A stretch of 10,234 nt of DNA, taken from NCBI GenBank assembly GCA_001775255.1, contig MFCJ01000009.1:1-10234 (forward strand), in the 5' to 3' direction. The DNA is from Candidatus Dadabacteria bacterium RIFCSPHIGHO2_12_FULL_53_21 (GTDB lineage Bacteria > Desulfobacterota_D > UBA1144 > Nemesobacterales > UBA2774). A model generated the notes under the pieces. The model made no database searches, was not told where the DNA came from, and saw only the letters and a program-made list of their open reading frames with translations. Positions 1-6,402 of the stretch are shown here, piece by piece. The first letter of the stretch is position 1; each line of letters opens with the position of its first letter. Position numbers and translations under genes: made by a program.

Positions 1-9
1 AAAGGCTGA

Positions 10-35
10 GATTGCCGCGCTGCGCTCGCAATGAC
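10..35. repeat. Short dispersed-type intergenic repeat (ATTGC...GCAAT)
   Basis: This 26-bp stretch starts and ends with the inverted arms ATTGC (11-15) and GCAAT (28-32) around a GC-rich core. From general knowledge it resembles a short intergenic motif seen many times in some bacterial genomes (reverse-strand form TCATTGCGAGCG...GGCAATC). Only one copy lies in this window, so its repeat status here is recognition rather than demonstration. No coding potential is seen. Confidence 0.45.
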
Positions 36-71
36 AGGGTAGGTAGGGCAGAAGAGGTTGGGAAGGATCGA

Positions 72-96
72 ATGCCCGCGGGCGCTTGCCCGCCGC
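72..96. repeat. 25-bp GC-rich hairpin repeat, copy 1
   Basis: A 25-bp unit that recurs at 189-213 with 22 of 25 bases identical. It contains a perfect 6-bp hairpin: GCGGGC (78-83), loop GCTT, GCCCGC (88-93). No T-tract follows, so it does not look like an intrinsic terminator. It is most simply a small dispersed repeat unit upstream of dprA. Confidence 0.5.
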
Positions 97-130
97 AAAT
101 TCTGTAATGTCGGGAACAATAAAAATACAT

Positions 131-156
131 GCTTCGACAGGCTCAGCACGAACGGG
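131..156. repeat. Dispersed-type intergenic repeat (CTTCGACAGGCTCAGCACGAACGG)
   Basis: This motif is recognisable from general knowledge as a short intergenic sequence found repeatedly in many unrelated environmental bacterial genomes. A degenerate relative in inverted orientation lies at 3803-3824, between ugd and the exported-protein operon. Its function is unknown. It is not part of a coding frame I can support. Confidence 0.45.
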
Positions 157-188
157 TTGGATTGAGTTGAGGGGATGTTAGAGATCAT

Positions 189-213
189 ATGCCTGCGAGC
201 GCATGCCCGCCGC
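189..213. repeat. 25-bp GC-rich hairpin repeat, copy 2
   Basis: Second copy of the unit at 72-96, differing at three positions. The hairpin arms become GCGAGC and GCCCGC, with one mismatch. The ATG at 189-191 is the first triplet of the repeat and lies in frame with dprA, so the N-terminal residues read from it would be repeat-derived. This argues against 189 as the native dprA start. Confidence 0.5.
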
Positions 214-260
214 CCCATTATCTTGACTCCCCTCTGTTTTTACGGTTAATACTTTTCTCC

Positions 261-1364
261 GTGCGTGAAGATGCAAGATACTGGATTGCGCTCAGCTTCG
301 TGAACGGTCTCGGGGACGTCCTCATAAAGAACCTGTATTCGGCGTTCAGGAGCGCGGAGGATGTGTTTAAGGCCTCTGCGAAAAAACTCGCCCGGGTAGA
401 CGGCATAAGCGAGAAGATGGCCCTGGCCATAAAGGGTTTCGACGAATGGGACAGGGTCGGTGAAGAGATCGAAAAGATAAAAAAATCCGGGTTCGGGTTC
501 CTCCCCCTGAACGACCCCCATTATCCGGAACACCTCCTCCAGATATACAACCCGCCTTCATATTTGCTAATGAAAGGGACTTTACTCCCGCGCGACAGGG
601 TCTCGATAGCGATAGTCGGGTCGAGGATTCCCGACAGGTACGGGCGGATTGTTACGGAAACCCTCTCCGGGGAGCTCGCCGCTTTAGGCGTGACCATCGT
701 AAGCGGCATGGCGCGCGGTATAGACTCGATCGCCCAGGAGGAGGCGCTCAAGAGGGGAGGGCGCACGATAGCCGTCCTGGGCTCCGGAATCGATGTCGTC
801 TATCCCCCCGAGAATAAGAAGCTTTACAGGGATATTTCCGGGAACGGCGCCGTGCTCTCGGAATTCCTCATGGGCACGCCGCCCATTGCCCAGAACTTCC
901 CGAGGCGGAACAGGATAATAAGCGGCATCTCCCTCGGTGTAGTGGTGGTACAGGCGTCCGACAAGAGCGGCTCCCTCATAAGCGCCTCCTTCGCGCTCGA
1001 CCAGAATAAGGAGGTCTTCGCCGTTCCCGGCAACGTGGACAGGAAGCTCTCCCGGGGCACGAACTGGCTTATAAAAAAGGGTGCGAGACTGGTCGAGACT
1101 GTCGACGATATTTTGAACGAAATCGAGGTCTTGAGGGCTTTGAAAGGGGACGTTTCGCCTGAGTTGTTTGAAAATGTCCTTTCCGCCCTCCCGGACAGGG
1201 AGAGGACGGTATATTCCGTTTTAGGCTCAGATCCCATGCACGTCGATGAAATCATCAAGCTCACGGGGCTCGAAACCTCGAACGTACTGTCGCTCCTCCT
1301 TTCCCTCGAATTAAACGGTTATATAGCCCAGCACCCGGGGAAGCTCTTCCGCAGGAGGCTCTGA
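261..1364 (+). CDS. dprA: DNA processing protein DprA (Smf), RecA-loading mediator
   Basis: DprA binds incoming single-stranded DNA in the cytoplasm, protects it and loads RecA during natural transformation; it also occurs in non-competent bacteria. Numbering is from GTG 261 (367 aa). Residues 7-60 form a helix-hairpin-helix/SAM-like region (WIALSFVNGLG). A DprA-type Rossmann fold spans about 100-295 with IAIVGSR (116-122), SGMARGID (148-155), YPPEN (181-185), FPRRNRIISG (213-222) and SGSLISA (236-242). A C-terminal winged-helix domain covers about 311-367. Two usually conserved positions are changed: the His after the SG-A-GID motif is Gln159, and the Glu of the VVEA strand is Gln231. The frame is open back to ATG 189, but those 24 residues are repeat-derived and precede the usual family N-terminus; GTG 261 gives a typical length, although neither start has a good Shine-Dalgarno sequence. 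No topA neighbour is present. The product is confident; the start is not. Confidence 0.93.
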   Translation: MREDARYWIALSFVNGLGDVLIKNLYSAFRSAEDVFKASAKKLARVDGISEKMALAIKGFDEWDRVGEEIEKIKKSGFGFLPLNDPHYPEHLLQIYNPPSYLLMKGTLLPRDRVSIAIVGSRIPDRYGRIVTETLSGELAALGVTIVSGMARGIDSIAQEEALKRGGRTIAVLGSGIDVVYPPENKKLYRDISGNGAVLSEFLMGTPPIAQNFPRRNRIISGISLGVVVVQASDKSGSLISASFALDQNKEVFAVPGNVDRKLSRGTNWLIKKGARLVETVDDILNEIEVLRALKGDVSPELFENVLSALPDRERTVYSVLGSDPMHVDEIIKLTGLETSNVLSLLLSLELNGYIAQHPGKLFRRRL

Positions 1365-1412
1365 TTTTCACCCCTCTTACTTTAGTCCTAAGCCCCTTAA
1401 AACCAAAGTATG

Positions 1413-1441
1413 TTGACATTTTAAGACTTTCGTATTGTAAT
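1413..1441 (+). promoter_or_regulatory. Sigma-70-like promoter of the first response regulator
   Basis: A perfect -35 box TTGACA (1413-1418) and a -10 box TGTAAT (1436-1441, five of six consensus bases) are separated by exactly 17 bp. Transcription would start near 1448, leaving a leader of about 90 nt before the ATG at 1540. The leader contains a small GCC-GTTT-GGC hairpin (1501-1510) inside wider CCGCC/GGCGG arms (1478-1482 and 1508-1512). Prediction from sequence only. Confidence 0.65.
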
Positions 1442-1539
1442 TATATTAAAATCCTAAGCGTTATCGACCCTTCCGCTCCGCCGCAGATATCCGTACGCAG
1501 GCCGTTTGGCGGTTCGCATGGGGGGAATGACAGGAGAGT

Positions 1540-2223
1540 ATGTCGCAGACAAAAGCAGTCTCCGTAAACAACACTGAGCCGATAAGGACTATCGTGGCGT
1601 GCCATTTCCCCCTGCTGAGGGAAGGCATATCCAAGATCCTCGAAGACGGAGAGAATATCGAGGTGGTTGCGAAGGTGTCTAACCTCATCGACCTCATCCA
1701 GTCCTGCGAAGGGCACCCGTTCGATATACTGCTCCTCGACGTCGACCTGCGCGGCCTCAACCTCACGAGGATAATGAGCCTCATAAAAAAGAACAAGGTC
1801 TCCAAGGTGATCCTCATAATAGATAACGACTATAACGAAAACCTCCTCATAAACGCTATCAGGTCCGGGGTGAGGGGGTATCTCGTGAAGGACACCGACT
1901 CGAATCACCTTATAAAATCAATCGCCGCCGTCCACAGCGGGGAGCTGTGGGTGGAAAGAAAGCTCATGGGCAAGGTGCTCGACGGCTCCGCGTACCCTGC
2001 TAAGACCGTACGCGGCAAGGGGGAGGTATACGACCTCACCGAGACGGAGATAAAAATTATCAAGCTCGTCCTGAACGGCTACACGAACAAGAACGTAGCC
2101 GACGAGCTTTATATAAGCGAAAAAACAGTGAAGTTCCACCTCTATAAAGTGTTCAAAAAGCTCAAGGTAAAAAACAGGTCCGAGCTCATATTGTTCGGTT
2201 TCCGCCACGGGCTCGTCCAATGA
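1540..2223 (+). CDS. Orphan NarL/FixJ (LuxR-HTH) response regulator with atypical receiver
   Basis: A 227-residue DNA-binding regulator: receiver domain at about 15-135, linker, then a GerE/LuxR helix-turn-helix at about 166-226, with the recognition-helix region ISEKTVKFHLYKVFKKL. The phosphoacceptor is present as Asp67 in the strand ILLLD, and the conserved Lys as Lys117 in GYLVKD. The acidic pair that binds magnesium is missing: where the family reads ADDHP, this protein reads ACHFP (Cys21, His22, Phe23). The usual Thr/Ser after strand 4 is also absent (IILIID region). Phosphorylation is therefore doubtful, and the protein may work constitutively, by ligand or by partner binding. The ATG at 1540 is preceded by AGGAG (1532-1536), a close spacing. 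No histidine kinase gene is adjacent. The 5' side carries a good promoter. Target genes are unknown; ugd downstream on the same strand is one candidate. Confidence 0.9.
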   Translation: MSQTKAVSVNNTEPIRTIVACHFPLLREGISKILEDGENIEVVAKVSNLIDLIQSCEGHPFDILLLDVDLRGLNLTRIMSLIKKNKVSKVILIIDNDYNENLLINAIRSGVRGYLVKDTDSNHLIKSIAAVHSGELWVERKLMGKVLDGSAYPAKTVRGKGEVYDLTETEIKIIKLVLNGYTNKNVADELYISEKTVKFHLYKVFKKLKVKNRSELILFGFRHGLVQ

Positions 2224-2235
2224 ATAATCCCGCCT

Positions 2236-2264
2236 CGTAAACACTATCTGCGAGGGTGTTTATC
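2236..2264. promoter_or_regulatory. Inverted repeat between regulator and ugd (weak terminator or operator)
   Basis: GTAAACAC (2237-2244) can pair with GTGTTTAT (2256-2263) around an 11-nt loop, giving an 8-bp A/T-rich stem with one G-U pair. No T-run follows, so it is a poor intrinsic terminator. It lies about 10 bp upstream of the putative ugd -35 box, which also fits an operator. Either role is inference. Confidence 0.3.
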
Positions 2265-2272
2265 GCGTGTTC

Positions 2273-2301
2273 TTGATTAATACCGAAATTCGCACTAAAT
2301 T
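2273..2301 (+). promoter_or_regulatory. Possible sigma-70-like promoter of ugd
   Basis: TTGATT (2273-2278) and TAAATT (2296-2301) are spaced by 17 bp; each matches four of six consensus bases. The site lies in the 162-bp gap before ugd. It is the best match I see there, but boxes this weak occur by chance in A/T-rich DNA. Confidence 0.35.
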
Positions 2302-2385
2302 AAAGCACTGTCAGTTAGATCGGAAAATCGTTTCCTGTAAATCGCCTATGAAGTTCATCCCATTATTGATTACGGAGTGTCCAGC

Positions 2386-3699
2386 ATGAATCTGAGCGTG
2401 ATCGGCACCGGCTACGTGGGTCTTGTCACAGGGGCGTGCCTCGCGGGTAGCGGCAACAACGTGATATGCGTCGATATCGACGAGAGGAAAGTAAAGAGTC
2501 TCAAGAAAGGGCACGTGCCCTTCTACGAGCCCGGTCTCGAAGAGATAGTGAAAAAGAACTTCAAGGAAAAGCGCCTCCATTTCACTACCGACATCGCCTA
2601 CGCGATTAAGAACTCCTTTATCGTTCTCATCGCGGTCGGGACCCCGCCCAATCACGACGGCTCGGCGAATATGGACGCCGTCCTGAGCGCCGCGAGATCG
2701 ATCGGGGAGCACATGGACGGTTACAAGATAATCGTTACGAAGAGCACGGTGCCCGTCGGGACGACCGAAATGATACGCGACGAGATAAGGAAGCTGACTG
2801 CGATCGAGTTCGACGTAGCGTCTAACCCCGAGTTCTTGAAGGAGGGGGATGCGGTAGAGGACTTCATGAAGCCCGACAGGCTCATCATAGGCGTCGACAA
2901 ACCCTCCGTGGGCGGAATCCTGAAGGAGCTCTATTCGGCCTTCATGCGCTCGAGTGACAGGGCGATAGTCGTATCGATAAGGTCGTCCGAGCTCGCTAAA
3001 TATACTGCTAACGCGATGCTCGCCACGAGGATCTCGTTCATGAACGACATCGCCAACCTGTGCGAGCTCGTAGGGGCCGACATATCCGAGATAAGGTTGG
3101 CCATCGGCTCCGACGGGAGGATAGGTCGCCATTTCCTCTTCCCCGGCATAGGCTACGGCGGCTCCTGCTTCCCGAAGGACGTAAAGGCGCTCATAAGCAC
3201 CGCGAGCGCCCTCGGCTACGACCTCAAGGTCTGCAGGGCGACCGACGAAGTGAACACGAGGCAGAGGGAGCTCTTCTGGAACAAGATCGCGGGTTATTAC
3301 AAGGGCGGGCTCAAAGGTAAAAGGATAGGGGTCTGGGGCATTTCTTTCAAGCCTGAAACGGACGATATAAGGGAAGCGCCCTCGCTCTATATCATAGACA
3401 AGCTCACCGCAAGCGGTGCGGAGGTGGTCGTCCACGACCCTGTCGCCATGGAAAATGCGAGAAGGCATTACGGTGACAGCGTCCAGTACGGCGGGTCCAA
3501 TTATGACACGTGCAAGGGGGCGCACGGCCTTGTCATCAATACCGAGTGGAACGAGTACAGGCAGCCCGATTTTACGAAAATGAAAGAGCTTATGAAAGAC
3601 TATGTGATTTTTGACGGCAGGAACTTATACGACCCGGTAAAGCTCGAGAATCATGGATTTAAATATTTCGGCGTCGGGATTGGTACTCCCCCGGGCTAA
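2386..3699 (+). CDS. ugd: UDP-glucose 6-dehydrogenase
   Basis: This cytoplasmic enzyme oxidises UDP-glucose twice with NAD+ to give UDP-glucuronate, a precursor for exopolysaccharide, capsule and lipopolysaccharide sugars. Counted from ATG 2386 the protein has 437 residues, normal for the family. Motifs in order: N-terminal Rossmann GTGYVG (7-12); VGTPP near 85-88; STVPVGT with Thr121; NPEFLKEG with Glu149; Lys205 in the AKYTANA helix; the active-site segment GYGGSCFPKD with nucleophile Cys261 and Lys264; the C-terminal UDP-binding segment GISFKPETDDIR (318-329); and VHDP. All catalytic residues I can place are present. A GTG lies in frame at 2377, but GGAG at 2374-2377 sits 8 nt before ATG 2386, and starting there gives the typical MNLSVIGTGYVG N-terminus. 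No other sugar-nucleotide genes are in the window, so the polysaccharide it serves is unknown. Confidence 0.96.
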   Translation: MNLSVIGTGYVGLVTGACLAGSGNNVICVDIDERKVKSLKKGHVPFYEPGLEEIVKKNFKEKRLHFTTDIAYAIKNSFIVLIAVGTPPNHDGSANMDAVLSAARSIGEHMDGYKIIVTKSTVPVGTTEMIRDEIRKLTAIEFDVASNPEFLKEGDAVEDFMKPDRLIIGVDKPSVGGILKELYSAFMRSSDRAIVVSIRSSELAKYTANAMLATRISFMNDIANLCELVGADISEIRLAIGSDGRIGRHFLFPGIGYGGSCFPKDVKALISTASALGYDLKVCRATDEVNTRQRELFWNKIAGYYKGGLKGKRIGVWGISFKPETDDIREAPSLYIIDKLTASGAEVVVHDPVAMENARRHYGDSVQYGGSNYDTCKGAHGLVINTEWNEYRQPDFTKMKELMKDYVIFDGRNLYDPVKLENHGFKYFGVGIGTPPG

Positions 3700-3942
3700 A
3701 AAAGGTGTAGATGCCCTTACGCTCCGGGCGCTTGCTGTATTCTCCTGGTCTTTGATCTCGAATTATTATGGCTGAACGGCTTGGTCTATCTAAAACGGAG
3801 ACCATGCTCGCCTAGTCGAAGGCACGAACCCTGCGCGGGACTCCTTCTACTCCCTTCGTCTTATCCCGTGAATACTCCTTTGAAATTGAGCATCATTGAA
3901 AGCTGGTTCCCATGCGGGCAAGCCGTAACTACCGGATAAAGG

Positions 3943-3960
3943 AAGAGATTCTAAGAGATT
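3943..3960. promoter_or_regulatory. Tandem direct repeat upstream of operon promoter (possible activator site)
   Basis: AAGAGATT occurs twice exactly, at 3943-3950 and 3953-3960, with a 2-bp spacer and hence a 10-bp period, one helical turn. Its centre lies about 67 bp upstream of the predicted transcription start, where class I activators commonly bind. The binding protein is unknown. Confidence 0.4.
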
Positions 3961-3982
3961 TACATCCGGGTGAAATATCTGA

Positions 3983-4012
3983 TTGACAGATTAAACCTTA
4001 TTTTGCTATGAT
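3983..4012 (+). promoter_or_regulatory. Sigma-70-like promoter of the exported-protein operon
   Basis: A perfect TTGACA (3983-3988) is followed after 18 bp by TATGAT (4007-4012, five of six consensus bases). Transcription would start near 4019. That leaves about 25 nt to the ATG at 4044 but only about 10 nt to the upstream in-frame ATG at 4029, which supports the later start. No other strong promoter was noticed in the gaps downstream, consistent with one transcription unit to 9517. Confidence 0.7.
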
Positions 4013-4043
4013 AAAGGGACGTTAAAGTATGAGGAGGGTTAAT

Positions 4044-4634
4044 ATGCACTCAACAATCAGTTTGATTCACATGAAGCATTTCTTTTATGTATTTTTTATT
4101 TCCTTAGTCACGACCCTTTCTTTTGGCGGCTTTCTCAAAGCACAGGAAGATGAGGGTGTTTTTGAGGTGGAAGGAGGCGAGGAAGTTGCCCCGCCTGCCC
4201 CTGCTCCCGCACCTGCTGCGAAAACTCCGTCGGTTCTGGCTGCGACGGACGGCGAATATCCGGATGTAAGGGTGGAAGTCACGGAGCTGAAGCGCGCAAG
4301 CGGCGATACGCTCACCTTAAAGTTTACGATAATCAATGATTCGTCCGAGCAGATGAGTTTCAGCTACGACTTTGGGGAGGCAGGAAAGTACCATACCGGT
4401 GATTTTAACAGCGTAGGCGGAGTCAATTTGGTTGATGCAGCCGGCAAAAAGAAATACCTGGTGCTCCGGGATTCGGCTGGGAATTGTTTGTGCAGCCGCG
4501 GTTTAAAGGATCTTCAGCCCGGGTCGCGTGCCAATGTGTATGCCAAGTTCCCCGCACCTCCCGAGAGCGTAGAAAAGATAACCGTAGAGATACCCCATTT
4601 TATTCCGATGGATGACGTTCCTCTCAGCAAGTAG
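4044..4634 (+). CDS. Exported beta-sandwich protein of unknown function
   Basis: A 196-residue protein I cannot assign to a named family with confidence. A hydrophobic signal segment spans about 12-33 (HFFYVFFISLVTTLSFGG) with likely cleavage after Ala33. An acidic stretch and a Pro/Ala-rich linker (49-59) follow, then a domain at about 72-192 with alternating short beta-strand patterns (VRVEVTELKR, LTLKFTIIND, ITVEIPHF) suggestive of an immunoglobulin-like sandwich. Cys148 and Cys150 form a CLC motif. The start is ATG 4044 because GGAGG (4033-4037) lies 6 nt upstream; ATG 4029 would place that ribosome site inside the gene. From memory, similar modules occur next to or fused with OmpA-type domains, and here the next gene is OmpA-like. 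It is the first gene of the exported cluster, right after a strong promoter. Confidence 0.8.
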   Translation: MHSTISLIHMKHFFYVFFISLVTTLSFGGFLKAQEDEGVFEVEGGEEVAPPAPAPAPAAKTPSVLAATDGEYPDVRVEVTELKRASGDTLTLKFTIINDSSEQMSFSYDFGEAGKYHTGDFNSVGGVNLVDAAGKKKYLVLRDSAGNCLCSRGLKDLQPGSRANVYAKFPAPPESVEKITVEIPHFIPMDDVPLSK

Positions 4635-4726
4635 GGAAGCCTGGTTTCATGTGTTCAGACCGGTCTGTCATCTGCCGTCGCTTCATAAAGGGGTGGGTTG
4701 ATTTAGATATTGCCAGGGAGGATATC

Positions 4727-5290
4727 ATGTCAAATTTGATTTGCTCGATAAAAAGAGGAGGCGTCCTCTTCCTGATCTCCGGCACCTTTATTTCCGCTGT
4801 CATTTTTCCGGCTGCCGCAAGGGCCCAGGTAGACCTGGAATCCCGGGTTCTGGATATTGTCTTCAGGGTCGAAGACTTGGAAGGGGAAACGCTCGACCTG
4901 GAGGTAAAGGAAACCGATACCGAGATAAGGATCGAGCTTTCGGGAGACATTCTGTTTGATTTCGATAAATGGGATATACGCCCCGCAGCGGAGCCCGTGC
5001 TCACCCAGGTTGCGGAGGTCATAAACAAATACCCCAATGCCGCCGTTTTGATAGAGGGTTATACCGATTCAAAGGGTAAGGACTCCTATAACCTCAAGCT
5101 TTCTGACAGGCGCGCCGCATCCGTAAAAGACTGGCTTATGAAAAAGGGCGGGGTCGGCAACAAAAATATAACTACAAAAGGCATGGGAGAAGCAGACCCC
5201 GCAGCCCCCAACGAAAATCCCGACGGAAGCGATAACCCGGAAGGACGGCAGAAAAACCGGAGGGTGGAGATAACGGTGAAGAAGGAATAG
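4727..5290 (+). CDS. OmpA-family peptidoglycan-binding protein
   Basis: A 187-residue envelope protein. Residues 1-33 are a signal peptide (basic start, hydrophobic LFLISGTFISAVIF, AARA before Gln34). A short charged region (35-66) precedes an OmpA C-terminal-like domain (about 68-185) that binds the diaminopimelate peptide of peptidoglycan without a covalent bond. The domain shows DILFDFDKWDIRP near 74-86, GYTDSKG (111-117) and NLKLSDRRAASV (122-133). Asp114 and Arg129 are 15 residues apart, the same spacing as the ligand-binding pair in studied OmpA proteins, and NRRVEITV closes the fold. There is no beta-barrel and no lipobox Cys, so it is periplasmic or membrane-anchored only if the signal is uncleaved. 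The ATG at 4727 is chosen over ATG 4649 because GGGAGG lies 5 nt upstream and a proper signal peptide begins there. It may anchor the cluster's products to the cell wall. Confidence 0.92.
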   Translation: MSNLICSIKRGGVLFLISGTFISAVIFPAAARAQVDLESRVLDIVFRVEDLEGETLDLEVKETDTEIRIELSGDILFDFDKWDIRPAAEPVLTQVAEVINKYPNAAVLIEGYTDSKGKDSYNLKLSDRRAASVKDWLMKKGGVGNKNITTKGMGEADPAAPNENPDGSDNPEGRQKNRRVEITVKKE

Positions 5291-5307
5291 TCAGAGAGTA
5301 TTCGTGT

Positions 5308-6402
5308 ATGGATAACGGGAGCGTTAAGGGATCAAAGCATTACAGACTGTCAACTCTCTCTATTCTTATTTATACATGTATTGTTTTAGTATCAGTTCTC
5401 TTAGTAATTCATCCGGTCTCTATATCCGGCATTGTCCTTGCGCAAACCCAGCCTGTTGTTTCCAAAGCGAAGAAGAAAGCCGAAGAGTTTGCCGGACAAC
5501 GCAAAAAAGCTTCTCCGGGGCAGTGGTTGTTGTATGGAGGGAATCCTGTCCTGGTTCGGGGAAAACAGGGTTCCTGGGACGACTTCAAAGTCGGCTCTCC
5601 TGTCGTTCTCGAAGAAGGCGGTCGCTTGAGAATGTGGTACCGGGGCTGTCACTTTATCGGCGAAGAATACACCTGCGGCATAGGGCATGCGGTCTCTCCG
5701 GACGGGGTCATCTGGAAAAAATCTCCTGACCCTGTGTTGGTGATAGGAGATGCCGCTCGCAGTGGGCTGCTCGATACGATAGCTCTTTTGCACGTAGGGG
5801 ATGAGGGTTATATGATGTGGTATTCGTTGAGCAGCGACTGGTTCGCCGGTCGCATGTATGCAACAATCTACCTAGCCACTTCCAAAGACGGATTAAATTG
5901 GCGGCAGGAAGGCGCCGTTCTCAGGGCGCTCAGAAAAGGGACAACTATTGCCCCCACCGCCTTTTATGACGGCGAGACTTTCCATTTATGGTATGTCGAT
6001 AGTACTTCTGCGGATAAGCCGAAGGCTCTCATGCATGTCACCTCTTCAGATGGTAGAAAGTGGCAGGTAGCAGGATGGACTTTCCTTAACACTCTTGGGG
6101 TTAACCCGGGCAGATTATGGGTTCTTTCCGACAGGGGCGGCGGTTATCGCGGCCTCTTTGCTTATCCGTCAGGTGAACAGGGGGAAAAAGGTTTTTTGGG
6201 TACGCTGGTCTCGGCCGATGGAAACACTTGGGAGAAGAGTGAAGGGATGAATGCAGTTGCCGGCTCTCTCGAAAAAGGCGTTATTGCGGATGCCCCCGCG
6301 GCGCTCCCTCTGCCCGAGGGACTTTGGCTGTGGTTTGTACTGCGGCCCGGGGACGGCGCTGAGACAATCAATGCCGCTTACAGAAAAGGGGAATTGCCGT
6401 GA
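5308..6402 (+). CDS. Exported five-bladed beta-propeller protein (GH43/GH32-like fold)
   Basis: A 364-residue secreted or membrane-anchored protein. A hydrophobic segment at 15-45 ends in VLA before Gln46, a likely signal peptidase site. A Lys-rich linker (53-68) follows. Residues 72-360 show the repeated pattern of glycosidase propellers: GNPVL near 78-82, RMWYRG (108-113), YMMWY (168-172), FHLWYV (225-230) and LWLWFV (339-344). Four Asp-box-like motifs SxDGxxW lie at 130-136, 192-198, 246-252 and 302-308, spaced 62, 54 and 56 residues, about one per blade. Such folds in GH43, GH32, GH68 and GH130 proteins bind or cleave glycans; I cannot assign catalytic acids, so it may only bind sugar. 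It starts 17 bp after the OmpA gene and overlaps the next gene by 4 bp (GTGA), implying coupled translation with the metalloprotease. Confidence 0.75.
   Translation: MDNGSVKGSKHYRLSTLSILIYTCIVLVSVLLVIHPVSISGIVLAQTQPVVSKAKKKAEEFAGQRKKASPGQWLLYGGNPVLVRGKQGSWDDFKVGSPVVLEEGGRLRMWYRGCHFIGEEYTCGIGHAVSPDGVIWKKSPDPVLVIGDAARSGLLDTIALLHVGDEGYMMWYSLSSDWFAGRMYATIYLATSKDGLNWRQEGAVLRALRKGTTIAPTAFYDGETFHLWYVDSTSADKPKALMHVTSSDGRKWQVAGWTFLNTLGVNPGRLWVLSDRGGGYRGLFAYPSGEQGEKGFLGTLVSADGNTWEKSEGMNAVAGSLEKGVIADAPAALPLPEGLWLWFVLRPGDGAETINAAYRKGELP

Larger units (their letters stand above)
3700..4043. other. Gene-free region between ugd and the exported-protein operon
   Basis: No supportable reading frame, tRNA or ncRNA is seen here. 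It contains a GCCC/GGGC hairpin at 3713-3728 without a T-tract, a 6-bp stem TGGTCT/AGACCA (3782-3787 with 3799-3804, 11-nt loop), a degenerate inverted relative of the repeat at 131-156 (3803-3824), an 8-bp direct repeat at 3943-3960, and the promoter at 3983-4012. No convincing intrinsic terminator for ugd is visible. Confidence 0.6.

Noticed and set aside
1441..1908. Minus-strand open frame opposite the first regulator
   Set aside because: It spans the promoter and leader of the regulator and shows no domain pattern; the plus-strand gene explains the region.
2311..3525. Long minus-strand open frame (404 codons) opposite ugd
   Set aside because: It mirrors the codon bias of ugd, has no recognisable domain and no ribosome site, while ugd on the plus strand has full family motifs.
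4029..4043. Upstream in-frame ATG for the first exported gene
   Set aside because: The strong ribosome site at 4033-4037 would lie inside the gene, and the predicted transcript leader would be only about 10 nt.
4649..4726. Longer N-terminus for the OmpA-like protein
   Set aside because: It would bury the signal peptide 26 residues in and lacks a ribosome site; ATG 4727 has both.
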